Shown one piece after another: positions 6,557-12,728 of a stretch of 20,112 nucleotides of DNA. Under the pieces are notes generated by a model. It worked only from the letters and a program-made list of their open reading frames with translations, was not told the DNA's origin and ran no database searches. Source of the DNA: a virus. Position 1 is the stretch's first letter. Each line of letters starts with the position of its first letter. The translations under genes and the position numbers were made by a program. The stretch is from the IMG/VR virus record IMGVR_UViG_3300034630_000008, positions 1 through 20,112 of that record; one strand, 5' to 3'.

Positions 6557-6668
6557 CGACGGCGGCGCCGACACGCTTGGCTGCACCGGTAAGTTTGTCG
6601 AGCTTGCTGGTGGCCTGGTCAACGCCGGTCGTTTTGGCCTCGATGCCTAAGGAAGCGAGTTCAGTCAT
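6550..6668 (-). pseudogene. N-terminus of phage tail tape measure protein, truncated
   Basis: ATG 6668, with GGTGAAG close upstream, opens MTELASLGIEAKTTGVDQAT and SKLDKLTGAAKRVGAAVESI. This is the typical start of a lambda-like tape measure protein, which sets tail length and normally runs for many hundreds of residues. After about 40 codons the sequence switches, in another frame, to the middle of an FkbM-type methyltransferase. The tape measure body and the tail-tip and fibre genes that normally follow are therefore missing. It is placed as expected, downstream of the tail chaperone frames. Confidence 0.75.
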
Positions 6669-6723
6669 TCTTCACCAACCAGAGTATACAGGGCCGCAGA
6701 TCTACAACCAAAACGAGGATGTG

Positions 6724-6999
6724 ATGCGTTCCATATTGATGTTGCTGATGGTCGCCTCGTCGACGGGTACCGCGCTCGCGGCCTCTCCACAGGTAGTGGC
6801 CGGTGGCGGAGACCGGTACACGAACTTTGCGGCATGCGAGCAGAATCCAATTCAGGACGGCAAGTTTGGCGGTGACGCGTATAATTCCGCGCTCGACGAA
6901 TGCATGAAGGGCAATGGATACCGTCTTAAGGCGGAGTGTGGCAGCAAGCGTGACAGTGACTGCTACGAAAGAGGCACATTTTGGTGGCTAGGTCTCTGA
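6724..6999 (+). CDS. Small exported Cys-containing protein, opposite-strand insertion in tail operon
   Basis: 91 residues beginning with a signal peptide (MRSILMLLMVASSTGTALAA, likely cleaved after the Ala-rich end). The mature ~70 residues contain four cysteines (FAACEQ, LDECMK, KAECGS, SDCYE), which could form two disulfides in the periplasm. ATG 6724 is preceded by GAGG. It is transcribed against the tail operon, between the chaperone and tape measure genes that are normally adjacent, and its last 12 bases overlap the 3' end of the chaperone frame. This is the layout of a moron gene. No family recognised. Confidence 0.65.
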   Translation: MRSILMLLMVASSTGTALAASPQVVAGGGDRYTNFAACEQNPIQDGKFGGDAYNSALDECMKGNGYRLKAECGSKRDSDCYERGTFWWLGL

Positions 7000-7386
7000 C
7001 GACCGCTTAACCACGCGGCGATTTCTTGCCGCCCCGCGTATCCGAAGCTTCGCTTCCGCCACATCGGCCGCCGTCGTCTGACGGTCGACAGTGTCGGGCT
7101 TGCCGGTCCTGTTGATGATGGAGAGGGTCACCTGATCCATGCGACGGATCACGGAGAGTTCCCAGGGATTGATGGCCGCTCCGGTGAGGCGACAGAAGGA
7201 CTCTATCTCACCGAAGCTGATGGGGTTGGCAGCAAAGCCGGACTGCCGGCTGTTGTGCAGTTCGACGAACCAATCCCAGATATGAAGCCCGAAGACGAGT
7301 TCTTCGGGCGGGGCATCATTCTTGCGCCGAGGCGCGAAATGCGCAGCCGCAAAGGCGATTAAGTCCTCTGCGACCGCTTCGTAAAA
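6988..7386 (-). CDS. Tail assembly chaperone extension (T-like frame), reached by -1 frameshift
   Basis: About 132 codons: FYEAVAEDLIAFAAAHFAPR at the start, then a hydrophobic-helical core (FGLHIWDWFVELHNS, NPISFGEIESFCRLTG) and a basic tail, ending with TAG 6988-6990. The frame is -1 relative to the chaperone gene upstream and is open only from 7407, after a TAA at 7408-7410. It has no ATG, GTG or TTG near its start and no ribosome site, so it is most simply read as the T part of a G/GT pair made by ribosomal frameshift. The overlap contains GCG AAT TTT ACG (7391-7380), where tRNA-Phe can slip TTT to TTT. Such fusions chaperone the tape measure during tail assembly. Confidence 0.7.
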   Translation of the reverse strand, partial: FYEAVAEDLIAFAAAHFAPRRKNDAPPEELVFGLHIWDWFVELHNSRQSGFAANPISFGEIESFCRLTGAAINPWELSVIRRMDQVTLSIINRTGKPDTVDRQTTAADVAEAKLRIRGAARNRRVVKRSSET

Positions 7387-7775
7387 TTCGCGTCCTCGTC
7401 GGCGGCCTTATCCACCTGCTCGGCGATGAAGAAGTACCGAGGATCCGAGATGATCTGCATGACGCTCTCGGGAGTGCACTCGACCGGTGTTTTGTCCCTG
7501 GTCATGTTCCAAGAGACGATCGAAGCCGCGACGATTTCATTCGTGCGCTCCTCGACCTCCTCTACCGTACCGACCTTCTTCGGGTTCTTCTTGTTCTCGC
7601 GGATGGCGGAGTTCGCCAGGCGCCGCTGCACCCGCTTCACTCGTTCCGATCGGTAGGAGACGATTTCAATTACAAGGCCGGTCTTGTCGCCTGTGATCGG
7701 GTGAAGGATTTCGAGCGGGAACGCCTGCTCGAAGTCAAAGGCGATTTCCTTGTCGAACTTGGCAAGATCGGACAT
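7359..7775 (-). CDS. Phage tail assembly chaperone (G-like)
   Basis: 138 residues, acidic N-terminus (MSDLAKFDKEIAFDFEQAFP), then PLEILHPITGDKTGLVIEIV and a charged helical middle. The shape and the position directly after the tail tube gene match phage tail chaperones (lambda gpG analogues). ATG 7775 follows the tail tube stop by nine bases and has GGAG upstream. The normal product ends at TAA 7359. A fraction of ribosomes would shift -1 near 7383-7391 to make the longer product through 6988. Confidence 0.72.
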   Translation of the reverse strand: MSDLAKFDKEIAFDFEQAFPLEILHPITGDKTGLVIEIVSYRSERVKRVQRRLANSAIRENKKNPKKVGTVEEVEERTNEIVAASIVSWNMTRDKTPVECTPESVMQIISDPRYFFIAEQVDKAADEDANFTKRSQRT

Positions 7776-7784
7776 GAGTGCTCC

Positions 7785-8276
7785 TTAGATGACGGCCGGC
7801 TCGACGGTGAGGATCTCGGTATTGATCCCGATGTTAAAGGTGCGGCGAAGCACGTTGTCGCCTGCGCCGACCTGCTTTCGAGCCGACATCACGAGACCAC
7901 GGAAGTAGTCGACGCTATTGGAATAGGTCGCGTCCGGAGCGTCCTCGTATTCGACCTTGATATTGTATTGGAACTTCGTCTTCTCCGCGTCGCGAAGCGC
8001 CTGCTGGCCGGAGTCGAGCGGATCGTCTCCGACGACGAGAGCAAGAGTGCCGGCGTCCCGCGCACCCTTCAGGTGGCGAACACGGCCGTCAGACAACGAC
8101 TGGAAAGTTACGTCGGCGGATTCGTCGCCGATCTCGCCGCCGTCCTCAACTTCCTTGATCTCAACCCAAGTCAGGGCCTCAAAGGCTGCGATTGCGGCTG
8201 CATCGCCGCTTGCATACGGAATGGCGGTGGTCCCGCCGATGAAATAGCGGGCCCCAGTGGCCGTCGTGATCGTCAT
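7785..8276 (-). CDS. Phage major tail (tube) protein
   Basis: 163 residues, beta-rich, starting MTITTATGARYFIGGTTAIP. The middle reads TWVEIKEVEDGGEIGDESAD and later LVVGDDPLDSGQQALRDAEK, the pattern of lambda-like tail tube subunits (short N-terminal arm, then a beta sandwich with a W-x-E-I-K-E-V strand and a G-D-P-x-x-x-G-x-x-A-L helix). These polymerise around the tape measure to form the tail tube. Located between the tail terminator and chaperone genes, as in siphoviruses. ATG 8276 has AGGA eight bases upstream. Confidence 0.8.
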   Translation of the reverse strand: MTITTATGARYFIGGTTAIPYASGDAAAIAAFEALTWVEIKEVEDGGEIGDESADVTFQSLSDGRVRHLKGARDAGTLALVVGDDPLDSGQQALRDAEKTKFQYNIKVEYEDAPDATYSNSVDYFRGLVMSARKQVGAGDNVLRRTFNIGINTEILTVEPAVI

Positions 8277-8288
8277 GGGAGGTTTCCT

Positions 8289-8717
8289 TTAGGCTGCGAA
8301 GGTTTCGTATTGAATGGTCACCGGGACCATCAACGAGCCGTTGGCTGGCGGGAGCGGGATTGCATAGGTTTTGCGGTTGACCTTCACCTTCACGCCGCTC
8401 TCGTAGAGGATCAGGTCTTTCGGAAAATGGGCGACGATCTGGTCGGCGCGCTGCAACGGCACGATGATGCCGGTACCGCTGCTGTAGTGGACGTTGACTT
8501 GCATGATGCCGCGGTGCTGCTGGCGACCAGGCCCGACGGTGCGTGTTCTTGTCGGGCTCGGCAGAAACACCACCTCGAGGTAATCCTTCGGCTTCGTCTG
8601 CCCCGCCGGCGGGAACGTGACAAACGGCGCGGCGATTGGCTGGGCCGGCGTGAAGGTCAGCGACACCAGTCGGTCAATCAGCGCCTTGAAGATGTTCGCT
8701 TCCACACCTGTCGGCAT
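8289..8717 (-). CDS. Phage tail terminator-like protein (DUF4128 type)
   Basis: 142 residues from ATG 8717, which has AAGGA eight bases upstream; the open frame continues further 5' but that part looks non-coding. Sequence features are an N-terminal helix (FKALIDRLVSL), PFVTFPPAGQTKPKDYLEVV, then GIMQVNVHYSSGTGIIVPLQ and a strand/helix end. These fit the DUF4128 family of tail terminator proteins, which cap the tail tube and join it to the head. The gene lies 12 bases ahead of the tail tube gene. Confidence 0.72.
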   Translation of the reverse strand: MPTGVEANIFKALIDRLVSLTFTPAQPIAAPFVTFPPAGQTKPKDYLEVVFLPSPTRTRTVGPGRQQHRGIMQVNVHYSSGTGIIVPLQRADQIVAHFPKDLILYESGVKVKVNRKTYAIPLPPANGSLMVPVTIQYETFAA

Positions 8718-8737
8718 TCGTGTAATCCTTCCCGGCG

Positions 8738-8968
8738 ATGGCCGATAAGCTCTCCGACGATCAGGTCTACGAACGCCTGCACGCCGCCTACCTCGCCTTG
8801 GGCCGGGAGGATGGAGAGACCGTGAGGGGCGACACCGCCCTGAAAGCCGCGCGTCGCGCCATCCTGCTGCTTCAGATGGGCCACCTAGCCGCACAGGACA
8901 GCGGATCGGACGAGAACCGGGCAATTAAAGCCCCAGACGACGCTTCAACTCCGACGCCTTCTGATTGA
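8738..8968 (+). CDS. Small hypothetical protein on the opposite strand within the head-tail operon
   Basis: 76 residues, MADKLSDDQVYERLHAAYLA onward, with two or three predicted amphipathic helices (to about residue 52) and a polar, Pro/Ser/Thr-rich tail. Most codons end in G or C, as in the neighbouring real genes, and no leftward gene competes for the first ~190 bases, so I take it as real. The weak point is the lack of a clear ribosome site before ATG 8738. It starts 20 bases from the start of the tail terminator gene (divergent) and its last 44 bases overlap the 3' end of the HK97 gp10-like gene. Function unknown. Confidence 0.5.
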   Translation: MADKLSDDQVYERLHAAYLALGREDGETVRGDTALKAARRAILLLQMGHLAAQDSGSDENRAIKAPDDASTPTPSD

Positions 8969-9371
8969 CGATGCCCTGCCACCGCTGGGCCGCGCTGCGG
9001 ACGAACGCGTCCGGCGACTGACCGTTTGCCCCGAACTCCCGGTGAACCGCGTTGCCGGCGGTGAAGCCGACATAGATGGTGTCGTTGACGTCGGCGCCGA
9101 GAATAACGGCCTCGATCTGGCCGACGTCGAACGCGTAGGTTTGACCGGCAACGGGGCCAAACTGGCTTTTGATCGTCGGCATCGCCGTTGTCGAAGCGAG
9201 CGCAGAGGCCCGTAGGAAGCCCGTATCCACCCGCATGCGCCCACCGGCGCCCGTCGGCTTCAGCATCTCCTCGGTGACGTCGTGCACGGATTCCTTGAAG
9301 ACGGCTTCGACGGCGCCCGGGATCTTCTCTGCGAACGCGGCAACGGTGGCACTGAACGAGAGCTTCGCCAT
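8925..9371 (-). CDS. HK97 gp10-like head-tail joining protein
   Basis: 148 residues from ATG 9371: MAKLSFSATVAAFAEKIPGA, a long N-terminal helix, TGFLRASALAS, then YVGFTAGNAVHREFGANGQS and an R-S-A-A-Q-R-W helix. The D-T-G-x-L-R-x-S and Y-A-x-x-x-E-F-G-like patterns are those of HK97 gp10 proteins, which connect the head-completion ring to the tail. Its ATG follows the Mu F-like stop by a single base (9373/9371), so translation is likely coupled. The ATG is preferred over an upstream GTG (9389) that lies inside the previous gene. Confidence 0.78.
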   Translation of the reverse strand: MAKLSFSATVAAFAEKIPGAVEAVFKESVHDVTEEMLKPTGAGGRMRVDTGFLRASALASTTAMPTIKSQFGPVAGQTYAFDVGQIEAVILGADVNDTIYVGFTAGNAVHREFGANGQSPDAFVRSAAQRWQGIVNQKASELKRRLGL

Positions 9372-9372
9372 A

Positions 9373-10410
9373 TCAGACAGCCTCGGCACGGAAACGGCGG
9401 ACGACGGCGCCGATGTGGTCGATCTTGTATTCCAACCGGCAACGGCAGCCGGAAATCTCGCTGACCGGGGCGCGTGGGTCGCCCGGATACCGGAGTAGCG
9501 CTCCGGACGGGCTCTGAAACACCTCGTCGATGCCGATCGATGTGCCGTTCAAGACACGGTGCGTATGACGGACGCGCTTGTCGCCTGCGTTTCGCCACGT
9601 CTTCGTCACGTCCTGCGCCTGGACCTTCCCGCCTTCGATCTGCTGGCGGATCGCTTCGTCACGAGCAGAGCCGAGCGCAATCACGGTTTCGGTGCGCGCC
9701 AGCATCTCACCACGGAGAAGCAGGTTTTTGTCGCGCAGCCGACCGATGATCCTCGCGAGGTCGTCGCCGGTTATCGGCTTACCCTCCCGCATGGCGGCTG
9801 CAATGGTGCGGTCGAAGCGCTTGTCACGGGTCTTGAGCTCGAAGTACTCGCCCATCAGCTTCGGATCACCGGAAGCAAGATTGACGCGCGCCCGCTCGAT
9901 GAACGCGATCTGGTGGCGCGTCAGACCGATGACGCCGCCCTCGCGCTGCTTGCCCACCCGATTGACGCGGCCGACAACGTCGAGCGCCGTCGAGCGAGGG
10001 CTCGCGCCCCGGGCAAGGCCTGCTTCCAGCGCCTGGCGGATGCCCTGCCGCTGATCGTCCGTGATGTGTGTGACCATCGTCGACGACAATTCGCGCAAAA
10101 TCGCCTCGGCGGCCGGGTTGCGGACCCCGAAGCGCCAGATGACGCGGTTGCCTTGCGGGTCTGCTACCTTCGGGAGCTCGGCGACTGCATTCGTGCCCCC
10201 GGCATTGAAGGCTTCCTGCAAGGCGATTTCGAGAGCCGAGAAAGCCTCGGGCTCGATCTGCATGGCCTCGATTGCTCCGCTGATGTCGCCGCGCTCGAGC
10301 CGTTCGATGACGCGCGCTAGGACGATGGACGCGCGTATCTCGTCTATTGCCTCGCGGAAAGCCGCGGCGAGCTTTGGCTCGTAGGTGAGATGCAGTGTAT
10401 GGAGGTTCAT
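9373..10410 (-). CDS. Phage head morphogenesis protein, Mu F / SPP1 gp7-like
   Basis: 345 residues. The N-terminal two thirds are helical and charged. The C-terminal domain has the Mu F features: RGEMLARTETVIALGSARDE at about 233-252, TWRNAGDKRVRHTH at 271-284, then LRYPGDPRAPVSEISGCRCR with the paired Cys322/Cys324. In Mu and SPP1 such proteins bind the portal and are packaged in few copies in the head. Usually the gene follows the portal gene; here it comes after a head-closure gene and a rightward accessory gene, with no portal nearby. ATG 10410 lacks a clear Shine-Dalgarno sequence. Confidence 0.8.
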   Translation of the reverse strand: MNLHTLHLTYEPKLAAAFREAIDEIRASIVLARVIERLERGDISGAIEAMQIEPEAFSALEIALQEAFNAGGTNAVAELPKVADPQGNRVIWRFGVRNPAAEAILRELSSTMVTHITDDQRQGIRQALEAGLARGASPRSTALDVVGRVNRVGKQREGGVIGLTRHQIAFIERARVNLASGDPKLMGEYFELKTRDKRFDRTIAAAMREGKPITGDDLARIIGRLRDKNLLLRGEMLARTETVIALGSARDEAIRQQIEGGKVQAQDVTKTWRNAGDKRVRHTHRVLNGTSIGIDEVFQSPSGALLRYPGDPRAPVSEISGCRCRLEYKIDHIGAVVRRFRAEAV

Positions 10411-10549
10411 GAGCCGTAGCGATCCAGGTTCGTGACCGTAAATTTGTTACAAGCGCCGACCTATTTGGACATCAGAGCGTCGAGGCCTTCAGCGCTATTC
10501 ACGAATGTTAGAATTTCAGTAGAGTAAGAGCCAAATACAGAGGCCACAC

Positions 10550-11311
10550 ATGAGCGAAGACACCCAAGATGGACGTCGTTCGATCTGGACACCCATTGTA
10601 CCCGTAATAGCCGGTGGTGCGCTGACACTGATCGGCGGTGTTATTGGTTCCTATTTCACGTTCATCAATGCTGGCCGCGATCTCGATATAAAGATGATCG
10701 AACTGAGCCTTAGTATCTTGGGCGGCGAGAAAGGTGGTGCGGACGATCCCGCTGAAGATGTTTCCTATGTGGAAGCCCGTCTGTTCGCACTTCGTACCCT
10801 GAAGAAATATTCAGGAGTTGAGATCGCAGACGAAGTTATGAGGCCGTGGGCGCAGGGCGGGCGGATTCCTTCCGCTGCCGCTGTTCTCCCTTACCCAAAT
10901 ACCACCGGATTACCATCTGGCGGTCTTGGTGGTGGCTTTGGTGGCTTCGGTGGCTTTGGTGGCCCTGGCGGCGGCCTGGGCAGTGGCGTTGGTGGTGGCT
11001 TCGGTGGCTTCGGTGGCTCTGGCCGCGGCCTGGGCAGTGGTTTTGGTCCCAGCGTTGGTGATTTTGCACCTTCGCCTATAGCCGAGATTCCGAATGGTTA
11101 TTCGCCCGTCGCTGCGATTGAAGGCAGTAACATCATCACCAAATCCGTCAAATCGAATGATCGCCTCATACTGGGAAAACTATCGGCTTACGATTGCCTC
11201 GGGTTTCGCGACGCTTACATCGAAAAACTCGTCACACCGGATGCTTTCAAAACTTGGAAAAGTTCATTTTGTAAGAGCACGGAGAGCAATAGGTCCGAGC
11301 GTCCCGATTGA
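10550..11311 (+). CDS. Membrane-anchored protein with tandem Gly/Phe-rich linker, opposite-strand cargo
   Basis: 253 residues: short polar N-terminus, one membrane segment at about 15-38 (PIVPVIAGGALTLIGGVIGS), a helical domain at 40-105 (DIKMIELSLSILGG, YVEARLFALRTLKKYSG), a Gly/Phe/Ser linker at 123-166 built of two near-identical DNA repeats, and a C-terminal domain with Cys216 and Cys241. ATG 10550 has AGAGG six bases upstream. It is transcribed against the head operon; its stop lies four bases from the stop of the head-closure gene (11316). No family recognised. A self-promoted moron gene, perhaps in exclusion or defence, is an inference from position only. Confidence 0.72.
   Translation: MSEDTQDGRRSIWTPIVPVIAGGALTLIGGVIGSYFTFINAGRDLDIKMIELSLSILGGEKGGADDPAEDVSYVEARLFALRTLKKYSGVEIADEVMRPWAQGGRIPSAAAVLPYPNTTGLPSGGLGGGFGGFGGFGGPGGGLGSGVGGGFGGFGGSGRGLGSGFGPSVGDFAPSPIAEIPNGYSPVAAIEGSNIITKSVKSNDRLILGKLSAYDCLGFRDAYIEKLVTPDAFKTWKSSFCKSTESNRSERPD
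10928..11044 (+). repeat. Tandem repeat encoding Gly/Phe-rich linker
   Basis: Two adjacent imperfect copies, 10928-10990 (63 bases) and 10991-11044 (54 bases). Both begin GGTGGTGGCTT(T/C)GGTGGCTTC and end CGGCCTGGGCAGTGG followed by a few bases. The length difference is nine bases, i.e. three codons, so the frame is kept. Inside each copy GGTGGCTTY is itself repeated. The array is prone to slippage, so linker length may vary between strains. Confidence 0.75.
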
Positions 11312-11315
11312 GTTG

Positions 11316-11678
11316 TCAATCATTCCTTCCTTGTACAATGAAGACGACAGCGGTCACGCCGTCGTACTTGTTCGGGTCGCTATTCGCTATGGCGTAGTCG
11401 GTACCGTTGGCGGTCACCACGTCGCCGACGGTCGGCTCGATCGCCAGCCCGACTGACGAGATGTAGATCTGCATGTCGCCGGTCTTGATCGTGGTGCCGT
11501 CGATGTAGCGGGCCTCGTAGGCCATCGGGACTAGCGTTGCCGGGTGTGACGTCACGGTGGGCTCGCCGCCGTAGACGTTGTCCGGAGGCGTCAGGCGTTT
11601 CACAGCACCTTCCTGGCCGAACTTGGCAATTAGGCGCCGTGCCGTGGTTTGCAGGCGCGCGTAGAGCGGGTTGACCAT
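11316..11678 (-). CDS. Head-closure / head-tail connector-like protein
   Basis: 120 residues, MVNPLYARLQTTARRLIAKF, then a Gly-containing beta-rich region (VPMAYEARYIDGTTIKTGDM, VGDVVTANGTDYAIANSDP) ending VTAVVFIVQGRND. N-terminal helix followed by a small beta barrel with an I-x-x-G-D motif is the plan of siphovirus head-closure proteins. It sits between the connector and the HK97 gp10/tail terminator genes in the expected order. ATG 11678 shares a base with the TGA of the upstream gene (TGATG). Assignment rests on layout and pattern. Confidence 0.65.
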   Translation of the reverse strand: MVNPLYARLQTTARRLIAKFGQEGAVKRLTPPDNVYGGEPTVTSHPATLVPMAYEARYIDGTTIKTGDMQIYISSVGLAIEPTVGDVVTANGTDYAIANSDPNKYDGVTAVVFIVQGRND

Positions 11679-11986
11679 CACACCACCAGCGCTCCTGGCC
11701 AGATCGGCGTTAGGAACGCCCAGAGCAGCCCCTCGATCGCGGTGACGACGGGCAAAAGGCTGCTCGGGTTCGTCAGCTCGAGGAAGGCAGCCTCGTAAGA
11801 GGCATTGATGATGGGGACCGGAACCTCGGTCGGCGGGATCGCCTCGCCGTAGTAGGTTGACGCTCCGGTGCGCGGCCATGCCCGCTCCTGTGCGTATCCA
11901 CCAATGCGATGGCCATTGAACCTCGGTTCGTACCGATCGATCACCAGAGAACCGCGTTGGCGCGCTGCGATCTCGGTATGGTTCAT
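11678..11986 (-). pseudogene. Truncated head-tail connector (DnaT-like/gp6-type), fused to a control-region start
   Basis: 102 residues. RGSLVIDRYEPRFNGHRIGG, ERAWPRTGA, then PVPIINASYEAAFLELTNPS-SLLP is the central part of the phage connector family often labelled DnaT-like (motif W-P-R-T-G, x-I-P-x-x-x-x-P). That family usually begins with about 60 further residues, missing here, and usually has some 35-45 residues between SLLP and the final helix; here SLLPVVT runs straight into AIEGLLWAFL. The ATG at 11986 lies directly after an operator-containing promoter, so the first ~8 codons may come from another gene start. I read it as a connector with a 5' and probably an internal deletion, still open and possibly transcribed. 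Confidence 0.65.
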
Positions 11987-12027
11987 ACCTTATAAGGTTC
12001 AAATCATACCCTATCATGTCAAGCGCA
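11987..12027 (-). promoter_or_regulatory. Leftward promoter with repressor operator O1
   Basis: On the minus strand: TTGACA (12022-12017), six bases, then the 15-base operator GGTATGATTTGAACC (12010-11996), then TTATAAGGT and the ATG at 11986. The spacing from -35 to operator is the same as at the early promoter near 14134. The ACCTTATAAGGT at 11987-11998 is itself a perfect 12-base palindrome. The exact -10 is uncertain (AACCTT at 17 bases or TTATAA at 21). Confidence 0.6.
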
Positions 12028-12054
12028 AAGGATATTACTTGTACCCTTCTCTCG

Positions 12055-12069
12055 GGTATTTTTTATACC
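12055..12069 (+). promoter_or_regulatory. Operator O2, perfect palindrome touching the repressor start codon
   Basis: GGTATTTTTTATACC, a perfect inverted repeat GGTAT-N5-ATACC, ends one base before the repressor ATG at 12070. The same 15 bases recur at 14111-14125. TTGTAC at 12039-12044 could be a -35, which would put the -10 within the operator. Binding here would block initiation of the repressor gene, i.e. autoregulation. Confidence 0.68.
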
Positions 12070-12516
12070 ATGGCAAGTGACCAAGAGAAGTTTGAGAGAG
12101 AAGAGCGCGCGAAACGCCTTAAAGCAGCACGTGAGACCGCCGGTCTGTCGGGACCGAAGGGCGTGGTGAACGCGTCCGACGGGAAGATAAACGAGAACGT
12201 CTACAAAGCTCACGAACAGGGTCGCAACGGTTTCACCGTCTCTGATGCTCGTGAATATGCCGAGATGTTCAATGTCTCGCTCGAATGGCTTTACCTGGGT
12301 ATCGGCTCACCGGTACCGAATGAGCCGGCACCATCAAAAGCAGTCGGCGAAGCAGAGGTGAAGAAGCTGCTCCGCCGGATTGATGGGCTTCCAGAAGAAG
12401 CGCTTGACCCATTGTGGGGGCTCGTCACCTTTTACCTTCCGAAGGGCGGCGACCAACCATCACATAGCCCCTCTGATGATCAATCTGCACGCCCCACTCT
12501 CCACCGTGCAAAATAG
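12070..12516 (+). CDS. Phage repressor, XRE-type helix-turn-helix
   Basis: 148 residues. A basic helix (RAKRLKAARETAGLS) leads into an HTH-like domain to about residue 78, ending with SDAREYAEMFNVSLEWLYLG, the A-x-x-Y-A-x-x-F-x-V-x-x-x-W-L-x-x-G pattern of phage C repressors. A short C-terminal part (KKLLRRIDGLPEEAL) may dimerise; there is no LexA-like peptidase domain, so induction would not be by self-cleavage. ATG 12070 has no Shine-Dalgarno sequence and directly follows an operator; a leaderless transcript is possible. An ATG at 12016 is the alternative start. The last 92 bases overlap a leftward gene. It probably binds the GGT-N9-ACC sites at 11996, 12055, 14111 and 14146. Confidence 0.8.
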   Translation: MASDQEKFEREERAKRLKAARETAGLSGPKGVVNASDGKINENVYKAHEQGRNGFTVSDAREYAEMFNVSLEWLYLGIGSPVPNEPAPSKAVGEAEVKKLLRRIDGLPEEALDPLWGLVTFYLPKGGDQPSHSPSDDQSARPTLHRAK

Positions 12517-12664
12517 CCATTGCTATCGAGATCTCGGCTGCTTTTCGTTTGATGACGGTCTCCATCTCCTCTTCGGTCTTTACGCCAGTGCCGTAGAGGA
12601 GATCCGCTACTGTCTCCTCGGCCTTGGTTGCATACTTGCGACGGATTTGATGGATGATCGCCAT
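12425..12664 (-). CDS. Small hypothetical phage protein
   Basis: 79 residues, MAIIHQIRRKYATKAEETVA, DLLYGTGVKTEEEMETVIKR, then IAMAILHGGEWGVQIDHQRG. The even charge pattern and helices suggest a folded soluble protein rather than a shadow. It is convergent with the repressor gene and overlaps its last 92 bases; in that overlap the repressor frame looks low-complexity, so the leftward frame is probably the constrained one. A weak AGGCGG site precedes the ATG. A tiny upstream frame (12672-12728) has a much stronger site and may help its translation. Confidence 0.5.
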   Translation of the reverse strand: MAIIHQIRRKYATKAEETVADLLYGTGVKTEEEMETVIKRKAAEISIAMAILHGGEWGVQIDHQRGYVMVGRRPSEGKR

Positions 12665-12671
12665 GGCCCGC

Positions 12672-12728
12672 CTACACCCGTTCTGTGTCGTTGATTTCCG
12701 GTAGTTTGCCGACGTGAGAATAGGTCAT
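12672..12728 (-). CDS. Possible 18-residue leader peptide
   Basis: ATG 12728 is preceded by GGGGAG at seven bases, an excellent ribosome site, and encodes MTYSHVGKLPEINDTERV before TAG at 12672. The next leftward gene begins seven bases later. It may be a leader peptide allowing translational coupling, or the stub of a longer gene. Too short to judge by coding bias. Confidence 0.3.
   Translation of the reverse strand: MTYSHVGKLPEINDTERV

Noticed and set aside
7701-8825. Long rightward open frame of 374 codons
   Set aside because: It is antisense to tail chaperone, tail tube and tail terminator genes, whose family matches and ribosome sites are much better.
9559-10320. Rightward open frame of 253 codons
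   Set aside because: Antisense shadow of the Mu F-like gene in GC-rich DNA; no ribosome site or recognisable protein.
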